Positions 1 to 7,849 of a DNA stretch of 13,145 nucleotides are shown in pieces. The position numbers were made by a program, and so were the translations under genes. The stretch lies in NCBI GenBank assembly GCA_004376305.1, contig SOKD01000384.1, positions 1-13,145 on the forward strand, given 5' to 3'. The stretch comes from Candidatus Cloacimonadota bacterium. GTDB taxonomy: Bacteria > Hydrothermota > E44-bin80. The notes under the pieces are model-generated. The model was not told the origin of the DNA. It was given only the letters and a program-made list of their open reading frames with translations, and did not search any database. Numbering within the stretch: the first letter of the stretch is position 1; every line of letters starts with the position of its first letter.

Positions 1-97
1 GAAATAACCGCTTCCAGAAAAAGCTGATACTTTTAGATTAAACGAACAGAAGAGGGGCAAGGCAAACATATTCGCAATGTGTCGCATTGTCCCTTTT

Positions 98-131
98 CCT
101 TTCTCCGCTTCGCAGAATATTAGCGGAAAGG
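98..131 (+). promoter_or_regulatory. Possible hairpin covering the ychF ribosome-binding site
   Basis: CCTTT (98-102) and CCGCT (105-109) can pair with AGCGG (122-126) and AAAGG (127-131). This gives two 5-bp stems separated by a 2-nt bulge, with a 12-nt loop. The right arm contains the purine-rich GGAAAGGG (125-132) that is the only plausible Shine-Dalgarno sequence for the ATG at 143. If the mRNA starts upstream, the fold would hide the binding site. The pairing is seen directly; a regulatory role is inference. The rest of 1-142 shows only a short inverted repeat (CAATG/CATTG around 76-89) and no convincing promoter. Confidence 0.3.
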
Positions 132-142
132 GTCCGTGAATC

Positions 143-1231
143 ATGTCATTCTCAATCGGAATTGTGGGGCTTCCCAATGTTGGGAAGTCCACACTTTTTA
201 ATGCGCTTACTGGCGGTGAAGCTCACTGCTCTCATTTCCCCTTTTGTACCATTGATCCCAACAAAGCAATTGTTCCTGTTCCTGATGTTACCCTTGAAGC
301 GATTGCTCGTTACATAACAACAAAGAAGACTACCCCGACAACACTTGAGGTCATTGATATAGCGGGGCTTATCGAGGGTTCTCACAAAGGTGAGGGGTTG
401 GGTAATCAATTTCTTTCTCATGTCCAAAAGGTTGATGCAATTGCACATGTTGTGCGGTTGTTTGCCGACACTCATGTCAGTCATGTCGGGGAGGTTGATC
501 CGGTGCGGGATGTTGAGATCGTGGAGATGGAACTTAGATTGAAGGATCTGGAGATACTGAGTAAGAGAAGAGCATCAATTGAGAAAAAGGCAAAGTCCGG
601 AGATAAAGAACTCAGAAAAGAAGGTGATACACTTTCACTCCTGGAGAAGAAGATATCGGAGAATATCAGGATTTCTCTTGACGTTCTTTCAGAGAAAGAG
701 AGAAAAATAGCGCGGAACATGGGACTTATTTCGTTGAAACCTACGATGATCATAGCAAATGTTGGAGCCGAGAGCCTAAAAAGGGCGCATGAAACATTTG
801 CAAAACTCAAAGCATATGTGGATACAAGAGGGCTTATGATGCTTGGAATCTCGGCAAAGATAGAAGAAGAGATAGTTACACTCGATACCGATGAAAGGAA
901 AGCCTTCCTCGACGAGTATGGTATCAAACAGGGAAGTCTTGAAAGATTGATCCTTGCTGGTTATACATTGCTCGACCTGATTACATTTTACACTTTTAAT
1001 GAGAACGAACTACGCGCATGGACGCTGCGAAAAGGAAGTTCGGTTCTTGACGCAGCTCATACGGTTCATACTGATATGGCAAAGGGATTTATCAAGGCAG
1101 AGGTTGTGCAGGCAGCAGTTTTTCTTGAACATAAGTCAATGAAGGATGTGAAAGAGAAAGGATTGATGAATCTTGAAGGTAAGGAGTACAGGGTCACCGA
1201 TGGGGATATTGTTTTTATTCACTTCACTTAA
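143..1231 (+). CDS. ychF: Redox/ribosome-associated GTPase/ATPase YchF (OLA1 family)
   Basis: This is a 362-residue member of the Obg-like YchF/OLA1 family, cytoplasmic NTPases that bind ribosomes and typically prefer ATP. Visible motifs are the P-loop GLPNVGKS (residues 9-16), the switch I family signature HFPFCTIDPN (31-40), the G3 motif DIAGL (72-76) with hydrophobic Leu in place of a catalytic Gln, and KGEGLGNQF just after it. A helical, charged coiled-coil segment lies around 120-190, and a C-terminal TGS domain ends with EYRVTDGDIVFIHF. The length matches the family. The G4 motif reads N206-V-G-A-E210, one residue longer than the usual NxxE. The ATG at 143 is preceded by GGAAAGGG about 10 nt upstream and gives the canonical family N-terminus. 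The next gene has its own promoter, so ychF is probably transcribed separately. Identification is very secure. Confidence 0.96.
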   Translation: MSFSIGIVGLPNVGKSTLFNALTGGEAHCSHFPFCTIDPNKAIVPVPDVTLEAIARYITTKKTTPTTLEVIDIAGLIEGSHKGEGLGNQFLSHVQKVDAIAHVVRLFADTHVSHVGEVDPVRDVEIVEMELRLKDLEILSKRRASIEKKAKSGDKELRKEGDTLSLLEKKISENIRISLDVLSEKERKIARNMGLISLKPTMIIANVGAESLKRAHETFAKLKAYVDTRGLMMLGISAKIEEEIVTLDTDERKAFLDEYGIKQGSLERLILAGYTLLDLITFYTFNENELRAWTLRKGSSVLDAAHTVHTDMAKGFIKAEVVQAAVFLEHKSMKDVKEKGLMNLEGKEYRVTDGDIVFIHFT

Positions 1232-1268
1232 TGTGTATTGCAGCAGAGGGAGTAATTGTGCAAATGCC

Positions 1269-1297
1269 TTGACAGAAGGGAGAAATTCCAATATAGT
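1269..1297 (+). promoter_or_regulatory. Sigma70-type promoter for the lipoprotein/TonB-receptor operon
   Basis: A perfect -35 TTGACA (1269-1274), a spacer of exactly 17 bp (1275-1291) and a -10 TATAGT (1292-1297, 5 of 6 to consensus) sit in the 88-bp gap after ychF. Transcription would start near 1304. The leader before the ATG at 1320 would then be only about 16 nt, with the GGGGA Shine-Dalgarno (1305-1309) almost at the transcript's 5' end. A leader this short leaves no room for a riboswitch or attenuator. Confidence 0.7.
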
Positions 1298-1319
1298 GAC
1301 TGATGGGGAATTATTAGTT

Positions 1320-2912
1320 ATGAAAAAAATACACAATCACTTTGTTTTGTCTATTTGCATTGCTTTCGTTGTTGCGGTATTCTTGAGCAGCTGCACAAAA
1401 AAAGAGAAGCCTTCAGCACCGGATACAATTGCTCCGTCCGTGTGTAGAATTTTTTCTTTCGATACAACACGCGTACTTATTGAATTCGATGAATCAATAA
1501 AGATTGAGGATGCACGCGACACGCTCAATTATACAATAATGAGCTATGAAACACTTGCCGTGCACAACGTGGATGTCGGTCCCCTGAGGAAAAGGTGCGT
1601 CTTAATGACAGCGCATCAGGAATCAACGCTGTACGATATCACGATTGAGAATATAGAAGATCTGAGCGGCAATAAACTGAAAGACACATTGCTAACGTTT
1701 CTCGGAATGGGCATGGCGGTTGATTCGATTGTGCCTATGCTTACGATCTACGATCCCTCTCCGGGCGATACCATGTTTGGCTTTGAGTATTTCTCGGTAA
1801 ATGCCTCTGATAACTACGAAGTGAAAACGGTGAAATTCTACCTCAATGATTCCCTCGCAGGTGAAGATTATGGTTTTCCCTACTATACCATCCTTGATGT
1901 GCGGAACCTCCCTGAAGGTTCCACTGCTTCTCTTTGGGCTTCGGCTGAGGATTTTGCTGCCAACATCGGCTATTCTGAAACACTGGATGTCTTCATAGGG
2001 TACCATCCGACGTTCCCCTATGTGGTCATTGATACGATAGGGTCGGCAGTGTATCCAGCTCGAATGGATGTGACAACGGACGGGAGCCGCGTATTCTACG
2101 CCAAGATGCCATCCTATCCCTACAGCACCTCAAGCTGTCTCATGGTGATCTATACAGATACCCATACCGATGACGTTATGGTTTCGCTGGACCCTGCGTT
2201 TCCTATCTACTACCTTGATGTTTATGGTAACGATTTCGTATACTTCACGCATGGAACCTCTTTTTCCATCTTTGACATCGTGCTCGAACAGGTAACATCC
2301 ACGAGAGACATTGGTGGTGCTGCGCAGGGGATCGTTCGCTCATCAGGAGAAAAGCTGTACATTGCCCGTCGATCAACGAACGAAGTGCTTGTGTACTCTC
2401 TACAAACGAATTCGATCATCGATTCGATATCGGTACCGGGAGAGCCGACAAGCCTCGCAATTGATACCGTACATAACGAGCTCTATGTTGCACTGCATGA
2501 TGAATCAATAGTTGCTATCATTGATGCTCAGGCAGATTCACTGAGTGATACCGTTTCCATTTCCGGAGAAGCATTTGAGATGCAATTTTCCCCGGATTTT
2601 TCCACTGTGTACATTTCAGAGATCTTCGCCAATAGCATCGCCATTATAGAGACAGCAACACACACCGTAATCAATGAAATTTCCCCACCCGGTTTGACGT
2701 ACCCCAAGGGGATTGCGGTAACCAACGATGGCGAGCATCTGTATGTTACCGGGATGACAAACAGGGTGTTTGTGCTCAATACGTTTGATTTCAGCACGGA
2801 GTGGACATTCAACATTGGACATACACCATATGCGATTGTTCTCACTCCGCTCAATAGTAAACTGTATGTAACCTGCTCAGGGAGTGCTGAAATTTATTGC
2901 ATCGGGTATTAA
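1320..2912 (+). CDS. Surface/periplasmic lipoprotein with Ig-like domains and YVTN-type beta-propeller
   Basis: The protein has 530 residues and begins with a lipoprotein signal peptide: MKK, a hydrophobic core, and lipobox L22-S-S-C25. Residue +2 is Thr, not Asp, so outer-membrane sorting is expected. After a short linker come a Big_5/SbsA-like Ig domain (about 36-130) and a second Ig-like domain (about 138-227). The second has the pattern NASDNYEVKTVKFYLND followed by a segment ending AEDFAANIG, as in domains found in secreted bacterial proteins. The remainder (about 230-530) is a beta-propeller with repeats such as KLYIARRSTNEVLVYSL, ELYVALHDESIVAIID and HLYVTGMTNRVFVLN. The ATG at 1320 is chosen because it starts the signal peptide and follows GGGGA; the reading frame upstream, over the end of ychF, is spurious. 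The next gene, a TonB receptor, begins 1 bp after this stop, implying cotranscription and translational coupling. The ligand is unknown. Confidence 0.85.
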   Translation: MKKIHNHFVLSICIAFVVAVFLSSCTKKEKPSAPDTIAPSVCRIFSFDTTRVLIEFDESIKIEDARDTLNYTIMSYETLAVHNVDVGPLRKRCVLMTAHQESTLYDITIENIEDLSGNKLKDTLLTFLGMGMAVDSIVPMLTIYDPSPGDTMFGFEYFSVNASDNYEVKTVKFYLNDSLAGEDYGFPYYTILDVRNLPEGSTASLWASAEDFAANIGYSETLDVFIGYHPTFPYVVIDTIGSAVYPARMDVTTDGSRVFYAKMPSYPYSTSSCLMVIYTDTHTDDVMVSLDPAFPIYYLDVYGNDFVYFTHGTSFSIFDIVLEQVTSTRDIGGAAQGIVRSSGEKLYIARRSTNEVLVYSLQTNSIIDSISVPGEPTSLAIDTVHNELYVALHDESIVAIIDAQADSLSDTVSISGEAFEMQFSPDFSTVYISEIFANSIAIIETATHTVINEISPPGLTYPKGIAVTNDGEHLYVTGMTNRVFVLNTFDFSTEWTFNIGHTPYAIVLTPLNSKLYVTCSGSAEIYCIGY

Positions 2913-2913
2913 T

Positions 2914-4203
2914 ATGAAAAAGATAATTGTGATAGTGTTCATTGTACTGCCTTCACTTCTCTCTGGAGCAACAACAGGGAAGATTATGGGCTGGGTTCGG
3001 GATAGTGATACAAACCGTTCACTTTCCTTTGTAAACATCAGTCTTGAAAAAACAGGGCGAGGTGCAATCACTAATGATGACGGTTATTACTTCATTATCA
3101 ATGTTCCTCCGGGAGAGTACGATGTGAAGGTTCAGATGATGGGATACACAACGGTTGTGAAGAAAGGTGTTTATGTGGAAGCTGGCAGGACCGTTTTTCT
3201 CAACTTTGAGCTGGATGAGACTGTTATTGAGATGAAACATATTATTACCGTAAAGGCGAAGAGACCACTTATAGAGCCGGGTGCAACCCATACATCACGT
3301 GTTTATACTGCAAGGGAAATGGAAAGAATTCCGCGGGTTCATTCCGTGCTTCATTTACTTGAAACACAAGCAGAGGTCGTTAAGGACTTTACACTCGAGG
3401 AATACCATATGAGAGGTGGAAGGGGTGGAGAAATACTGTACCTTATTGATGGGATTCCCGTTAATGATAGATTTGTAGGTGGGAGCGCAGCAATTGACAT
3501 CCCCATTTTTGAAGTGAAACAGGTTGAAATAGTGAAGGGAGGTTTTGAAACAGAATATGGAGAGACTCAATCGGGGATTGTTAATCTCATAACCACAGCT
3601 CCCGATACCTTGTTCCATGCATATGCTTCATACAAAACGGACAGGATCCTCAAGCAGTTTAATACTGACCACATTAACATTTCATTGTCCAACCCGCTGC
3701 CGTTTACCGGCAATAGGATTTTGCTCCTTGTGTCCGGGTATGGGAATTTTACTGATACCTATACATATTTTGGGTTTCCTCATAATAGAAGGGAATTTCT
3801 GGGAATACACTATGGTGATAGGCAGAGCAATACGTATGGGGTTTCCGTGAAAGCAATGATAAAAGTGCTCAACAGTGCGAAGCTTTCTGTTTCTGCCAGG
3901 GAGAATTTGAAGGTGTATGAGAAATACGAACATCAATTCCTTGAAATACAGGATCTCACATTTCGATTTGACGAAGAGAGTTCATTGTATGCCCTGAGTT
4001 GGAATCACAGCATTGGACACTCCTCATTTTATGAGATTAAATTGTCTTCCTTTAAAACACAGAAGCACTATGATCCGGGACTGACTCCCCCGGAAATACA
4101 TCTACTCGAGGAGGAATTTCTCTGGGCTGAATATCATCAAATACCGTGGGTTGTCAAGGATAGAGGTGATCCTTATGATGTTGATGATGACAACCTACCA
4201 TAA
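2914..4203 (+). CDS. TonB-dependent outer-membrane receptor, N-terminal fragment (frame broken)
   Basis: This 429-residue reading frame is the first half of a TonB-dependent receptor. It has a signal peptide (1 to about 19, ending LLSGA) and a carboxypeptidase-regulatory-like beta-sandwich (about 22-103, GWVRD...DDGYYFIINVPPGEYDVKV). A TonB-box-like segment ITVKAKRP lies near 111-118. The plug domain (about 125-230) carries MRGGRGGEILYLIDGIPVND and QVEIVKGGFETEYGETQSG. The first barrel strands follow. The frame ends at TAA 4201-4203 in mid-barrel, while the rest of the barrel continues in the next frame. The ATG at 2914 is one base after the lipoprotein stop and lacks a strong Shine-Dalgarno, so translational coupling is likely. 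With one base removed near 4195 the full protein would be about 826 residues, a normal receptor length. Whether the break is biological or a sequencing/assembly error cannot be told here. Confidence 0.85.
   Translation: MKKIIVIVFIVLPSLLSGATTGKIMGWVRDSDTNRSLSFVNISLEKTGRGAITNDDGYYFIINVPPGEYDVKVQMMGYTTVVKKGVYVEAGRTVFLNFELDETVIEMKHIITVKAKRPLIEPGATHTSRVYTAREMERIPRVHSVLHLLETQAEVVKDFTLEEYHMRGGRGGEILYLIDGIPVNDRFVGGSAAIDIPIFEVKQVEIVKGGFETEYGETQSGIVNLITTAPDTLFHAYASYKTDRILKQFNTDHINISLSNPLPFTGNRILLLVSGYGNFTDTYTYFGFPHNRREFLGIHYGDRQSNTYGVSVKAMIKVLNSAKLSVSARENLKVYEKYEHQFLEIQDLTFRFDEESSLYALSWNHSIGHSSFYEIKLSSFKTQKHYDPGLTPPEIHLLEEEFLWAEYHQIPWVVKDRGDPYDVDDDNLP
4085..4203 (+). other. Frameshift zone in the TonB receptor gene; best site near 4195
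   Basis: The two receptor frames are both open between 4085 and 4203. Dropping one C of the CC at 4194-4195 turns AAC CTA CCA TAA into AAC TAC CAT AAA. The protein then runs on from DVDDDN into YHKHREVNNSILVDF with no gap and with both sides looking like normal receptor sequence. The nearby ATG/GAT trinucleotide repeats (4176-4190) could not change frame by whole-unit slippage. No known programmed +1 shift signal is recognisable. The position is inferred from sequence continuity. Confidence 0.7.
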
Positions 4204-5395
4204 ACATCGGGAAGTAAATAACTCCATTCTCGTTGATTTCTCAAAGCAGTTTGAAAATAAACATTTTATGAAAGTAGGTTTTGAACACCATTTCTGGTAC
4301 CTGGAAAAAGAAGAAATTGAACTTCTCTGGTTCTTTGATTCTTCAAGAGTTGATGAGGAGGGACCGTATCCCGGTTATGGCTGGTCACGTGACATGTACT
4401 CGGTGCATCCACAACAAGGTGGTGTTTTTATTCAGGATAAATTTGAGCGTGAAGGATTGATACTGAACTATGGTATCAGGTACGATTACTTTCACATTGG
4501 CAATGAGATTGACGCAACAAGAAGGTTTCAGGGTTATTTCAGTCCGAGAATAGGGTTCTTCTATCCGTTGACTGAAAAGGATGCATTTACTTTTTCCTTC
4601 GGATTCTACTACCAAATGCCAGAATATCAGTATCTCTATATGACCACAAAATGGAGGGGGCCAAACAAACTTGTCGGAAATCCTGAATTACGTCCGGAAT
4701 GCACGCGGGCGTACGAATTTAGAGTTGAACATGAGCTTCCATTGAAAGCGGTGTTATCCCTGACCATGTATCGGAAGGACATAAAGGAACTGGTTAATGC
4801 CGAACTGGTTGGTTTATATCCCCTTGAATCCTATAAGATAACAAATTCTTCGTATGGTGATGCATGGGGAATGGAGTTTGAATTTCGAAAGCCCCTAGGA
4901 AGACATTTTACGGGAAGGGCTGTATACATACTTTCCTGGGCTAAGGGAAGGGCAACAAAGGACCTTGAACGATTTGAAGATATGGAACTTCCTGAAGTGA
5001 TGCGTGAATATCCGCTGAGCTGGGACGAAAGGCACCGGGTCAAGGTCATCTGGTCCTATGAAACGGGCAGCAGTACAGCTCACCATCTGACTGGTGCCAC
5101 GATTTCTTTCTCCTATGGGAGTGGGCTGCCCTATTCTATTATGGAGGAGGTAAGGGCGGGAAATCTTGCAAAGAACTCGGCACGGTTGCCTTCACATGCA
5201 ACCGTGGACTGTGAGTTGTACAGGAGAATGAAGATTGCAGGTACGTCACTGGATATCTCGCTTGTAATCGAAAATGCAGCGAATACGGTGCATCTGGTAA
5301 AACCTCCTGAAGCTCCCGGATATGTATCAATTGCTGATCCGACAACGAAAAGCAAACCACGAACAATTCTTATGGAATTTGGTATACGCTTCTGA
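4151..5395 (+). CDS. TonB-dependent receptor, C-terminal beta-barrel fragment (frame broken)
   Basis: This is the continuation, shifted one frame, of the receptor that begins at 2914. Barrel features are plain: LNYGIRYDYFHIGNE, YFSPRIGFFYPLTEKDAFTF, the receptor signature GNPELRPECTRAYEF, LSLTMYRKDIKEL, and a final strand ending in Phe (FGIRF), as recognised by the BAM machinery. There is no signal peptide or plug. The only start near the beginning is TTG 4151, which lies inside the upstream coding overlap, so it is unlikely to be an independent gene. The frame is open from 4085. The true protein probably joins near 4195 (reading DVDDDN then YHKHREVNN). The stop lies 51 bp from the convergent stop of the PorV-like gene; I see no convincing terminator between them. 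Confidence 0.8.
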   Translation: MSRIEVILMMLMMTTYHKHREVNNSILVDFSKQFENKHFMKVGFEHHFWYLEKEEIELLWFFDSSRVDEEGPYPGYGWSRDMYSVHPQQGGVFIQDKFEREGLILNYGIRYDYFHIGNEIDATRRFQGYFSPRIGFFYPLTEKDAFTFSFGFYYQMPEYQYLYMTTKWRGPNKLVGNPELRPECTRAYEFRVEHELPLKAVLSLTMYRKDIKELVNAELVGLYPLESYKITNSSYGDAWGMEFEFRKPLGRHFTGRAVYILSWAKGRATKDLERFEDMELPEVMREYPLSWDERHRVKVIWSYETGSSTAHHLTGATISFSYGSGLPYSIMEEVRAGNLAKNSARLPSHATVDCELYRRMKIAGTSLDISLVIENAANTVHLVKPPEAPGYVSIADPTTKSKPRTILMEFGIRF

Positions 5396-5446
5396 TGTTC
5401 AGAGTAAGGAGGAAGGTTGTTTAAGAAAGTCCCTTCAACGTAAGAA

Positions 5447-6358
5447 TTACTGGAATGTATGGGTGAGGCTGATCGAATGCGAAAAACCCAGATCGACCAT
5501 TGGCTGTACTGCATAATCAAGACAGAAACTTTTCCAGGAAACTCCAAAGCCTGCTGACGTTCCTGCCAGCATATCGGAACCGTAGTCGGTTTTTAGCTCA
5601 TTTCCACCACTGCTGTAACCAGTTCTGAGTACAAACAGAGGAACTGGCCACCATTCAACACCAACCCTTACAAGGGTACGGGTATCGGAAAATATCCGGG
5701 TTACGTCAAAATTCAGATTCACAATTGGCAGTGGATGAAAGGAAAGCCCTCCCGTAAACGATAAAGGGAATTGCCTCTTTTCCTCATCATGTGCTTTCAA
5801 TGCAGTTCCAGCATTCTTCAGTACAACAGCCAGAGTGAGATTTCTCTCTTTCATAAGATACTGAATACCAAAATCTCCACCAGCTCCATAGGAAACGAAG
5901 GAGTCGATTTTCTCATACACAAGCTTTACGTTGAATCCCGCAGATAGGTTTTCGGAGAAAGAGCGACTGTATCCTGCAGTAAAGAGGATATCCATTGGCG
6001 TAAATGTTCCACGGTCAACATTATTCTCGTCTCTTCTTTCCATTGAGCCGTAGTTGACATAATTGAATCCAACACCAAAACTGTTCTTGTTCTTGCTGAA
6101 TCCATACAGGATTTCTCCAAATGTAATGTCAGCGATATAGAGAACCATGCTGGTGGAGAGCATCCCTTTTCCGACTCCGTGTAATCCGGATGGATTCCAC
6201 CCGAGTGCGTTAATATCATGTGATACTGCTGCAAAACTTCCACCCATTGCGTTGGATCGGGCTGATACACCAACATTGAGAAAATCATATATAGCACCGC
6301 TGCTTGACGTTATCAGTATCAGAAGCAAAAATAACAATGTGTATTTTAGTATTTTCAT
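5447..6358 (-). CDS. PorV/PorQ-family outer-membrane beta-barrel protein
   Basis: This 303-residue protein has a signal peptide (MKILKYTLLFLLL... to about SSSGA22). The mature N-terminus carries the hallmark of PorV/PorQ and UPF0164-type outer-membrane proteins, FLNVGVSARSNAMGGSFAAV...INALGWNPSGL (about 27-59). The rest alternates aromatic and polar residues as in beta strands, for example FGVGFNYVNYGSMERRD and LSAGFNVKLVYEKI, consistent with a FadL-like barrel. In Bacteroidota PorV works in type IX secretion, but this family is broad and no T9SS genes or C-terminal sorting domains are visible here. The start at 6358 is fixed by GAGGAGG (complement of 6364-6370) 5 nt upstream; a further 12 codons upstream to 6394 are in frame but would bury that site and spoil the signal peptide. 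It lies 85 bp downstream of purD on the same strand. Confidence 0.85.
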   Translation of the reverse strand: MKILKYTLLFLLLILITSSSGAIYDFLNVGVSARSNAMGGSFAAVSHDINALGWNPSGLHGVGKGMLSTSMVLYIADITFGEILYGFSKNKNSFGVGFNYVNYGSMERRDENNVDRGTFTPMDILFTAGYSRSFSENLSAGFNVKLVYEKIDSFVSYGAGGDFGIQYLMKERNLTLAVVLKNAGTALKAHDEEKRQFPLSFTGGLSFHPLPIVNLNFDVTRIFSDTRTLVRVGVEWWPVPLFVLRTGYSSGGNELKTDYGSDMLAGTSAGFGVSWKSFCLDYAVQPMVDLGFSHSISLTHTFQ

Positions 6359-6363
6359 ATAAT

Positions 6364-6370
6364 CCTCCTC
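6364..6370 (-). promoter_or_regulatory. Strong ribosome-binding site of the PorV-like gene
   Basis: On the - strand the sequence reads GAGGAGG, 5 nt before ATG at 6358-6356. It decides the start in favour of the signal-peptide Met over the in-frame ATG at 6394. Confidence 0.8.
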
Positions 6371-6443
6371 ATGCGTTTTCCATAAACCTATCACACCCTT
6401 TTATGTATTGCAAGGAAAAAATCGCATAATGTGAACATTCCCC

Positions 6444-7724
6444 TTATAACCTGTTTCGTTTGAGTCCTTTCTGACCGATGTCCTTTCGGTAATGCATGTC
6501 ATTAAATGCTATATTACCGATAGCTGAATAGGAGACCTCAATTGCTTCCTTTAGGTCTTTTCCCACCCCCGTTACTCCGAGCACCCGTCCCCCTGCGGTA
6601 ATCGTCCTTTGTCCATCCTTTCTTGTTCCTGCATGGAAAACCACCACGTCAGCCCTTCCTTTCAGTTTTTCCAGCCCGGTGATTTCTTTTCCCTTTTCAT
6701 AGGTGTCAGGGTAACCTCCGGAAGCGAGTACAACACAGACAGCACTTTTCTCTGACCATTCGAATTTTGCATGCTTCAGTTCTCCATGAGTCGTCACGAG
6801 TAATGCTTCTGCAAGGTCGGATTTTAAGAGTGGGAGTATTGCCTGGATTTCCGGGTCACCGAATCTACAGTTAAATTCGAGCACCTTTGGTCCATCGTCG
6901 GTAATTATAAGACCGGCATACAGTACCCCCTGATAGTTTACCCCTTCCTTTTTTAATCCATCGAGAATCGGCATGATGATGGTATCTATCACTTTTCCCG
7001 TTTGCGTTTCATCAAGGATTGGTGCAGGTGCATAAGCACCCATGCCACCCGTATTCGGGCCCTTATCATCATCGTAAGCTTGTTTGTGGTCCTGCGAGGA
7101 GACGAATGGCAAAACGGTTTCACCATCACTAAGAACAAGAAGAGAGACCTCTTCGCCCCGCAAGAACTCTTCGACAATGATTGTCTTACCAGCTTTCCCA
7201 AAGCGGTTATTGACCATAATATCCTGAACGATCTTGTTTGCTTCATCCTGAGAATGGACAATAATGACTCCTTTTCCTGCTGCAAGTCCGCTAGCCTTGA
7301 TAACTAAAGGATAGTTCTGTTCTTTGAGATATTCAGTTGCCTTCTCTGCAGTAAGAAAATGCTGGAATGCTGCCTGGGGGATTTTCACCCTATCCATGAG
7401 CAGTTTTGCATAAACCTTACTCCCCTCAATCATTGCAGCATTTTTTGAGGGTCCAAAGATAGTTAATCCTTCCGCTTTGAAAGCATTTATGATGCCGTTT
7501 ACGAGTGGACCTTCAGGTCCAATAACGGTCAAATCAATCTTTTCTTTCTTCGCAAAATGGATTAACGCACCGGTATTTTCAGCTTTTATGTCAATATTGC
7601 TGGCAATTTCAGCAGTTCCTCCATTTCCCGGGGCACAGAAAATTTCGTCCACAAGTGAGCTTGTGCTCATCTTCCACACCAGAGTATGTTCTCTACCGCC
7701 CCCACCAACGACTAAAACTCTCAT
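6444..7724 (-). CDS. purD: Phosphoribosylamine-glycine ligase (GAR synthetase)
   Basis: This is the 426-residue ATP-grasp enzyme of de novo purine synthesis, joining 5-phosphoribosylamine and glycine with ATP to give glycinamide ribonucleotide in the cytoplasm. The full family pattern is present: N-terminal VVGGGGREH (5-13), IGPEGPLVNG (68-77), GSKVYAK (101-107), KASGLAAGKGV (143-153), GPNTGGMGAYAPAP (222-235), GVLYAGL (266-272) and LEFNCRFGDPE (282-292, with Glu283 and Asn285 as expected Mg ligands). A C-terminal domain with ASGGYPDTYEKGKEI follows. Length and start match the family; the ATG at 7724 is preceded by GAGAGG (complement of 7730-7735) at 5 nt. It is not beside other pur genes, so its control must come from its own promoter region upstream. 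No missing key residues are seen. Confidence 0.97.
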   Translation of the reverse strand: MRVLVVGGGGREHTLVWKMSTSSLVDEIFCAPGNGGTAEIASNIDIKAENTGALIHFAKKEKIDLTVIGPEGPLVNGIINAFKAEGLTIFGPSKNAAMIEGSKVYAKLLMDRVKIPQAAFQHFLTAEKATEYLKEQNYPLVIKASGLAAGKGVIIVHSQDEANKIVQDIMVNNRFGKAGKTIIVEEFLRGEEVSLLVLSDGETVLPFVSSQDHKQAYDDDKGPNTGGMGAYAPAPILDETQTGKVIDTIIMPILDGLKKEGVNYQGVLYAGLIITDDGPKVLEFNCRFGDPEIQAILPLLKSDLAEALLVTTHGELKHAKFEWSEKSAVCVVLASGGYPDTYEKGKEITGLEKLKGRADVVVFHAGTRKDGQRTITAGGRVLGVTGVGKDLKEAIEVSYSAIGNIAFNDMHYRKDIGQKGLKRNRL

Positions 7725-7765
7725 TTTGGCCTCTCTTTATGAAGCAAGTTAAAGTAAAAAGTGAA

Positions 7766-7784
7766 ACCGAGATTTCTCCCCGGT
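7766..7784 (-). promoter_or_regulatory. Small GAAA-capped hairpin in the purD leader
   Basis: On the - strand ACC and GGGA pair with TCTC and GGT around a GAAA loop, with one bulged G and one G-U pair. It lies about 40-60 nt upstream of the purD start, inside the predicted 5' leader of roughly 120 nt. It does not resemble a known purine, PRPP or ppGpp riboswitch that I can recognise. A role is speculative. Confidence 0.25.
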
Positions 7785-7849
7785 GATTTCATAGGTTCCT
7801 TCATGTTTGTGATCATTTAACATTGGACTCTCCATTCGCGTTCTAATTA

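Noticed and set aside
1..41. Possible tail of an upstream protein (open to TAA at 39-41)
   Set aside because: Only 12 codons; another frame also stops by position 27, and nothing is recognisable.
1173..1319. N-terminal extension of the lipoprotein gene upstream of 1320
   Set aside because: It overlaps the conserved end of ychF in another frame and would bury the signal peptide and lipobox.
4170..4203. Phase-variable repeat or programmed +1 frameshift in the receptor
   Set aside because: The ATG/GAT repeats are trinucleotides that keep frame, and no known slippery signal is present.
5396..5446. Bidirectional terminator between the convergent receptor and PorV-like genes
   Set aside because: Only 4-5 bp alternative stems (GAAGG/CCTTC or GTTG/CAAC) with long loops and no U-run.
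6415..6440. Terminator after purD (- strand AATGTTCACATT then a T-run)
   Set aside because: The stem is 4-5 weak AT-rich pairs and is separated by 6 nt from the T-run; read-through into the PorV-like gene is as likely.
6989..7307. Long open frames on both strands inside purD
   Set aside because: They are shadows of the clearly conserved purD reading frame, with no family features.
7725..7843. Purine-type riboswitch in the purD leader
   Set aside because: Only one small hairpin is present; no conserved aptamer core is recognisable.
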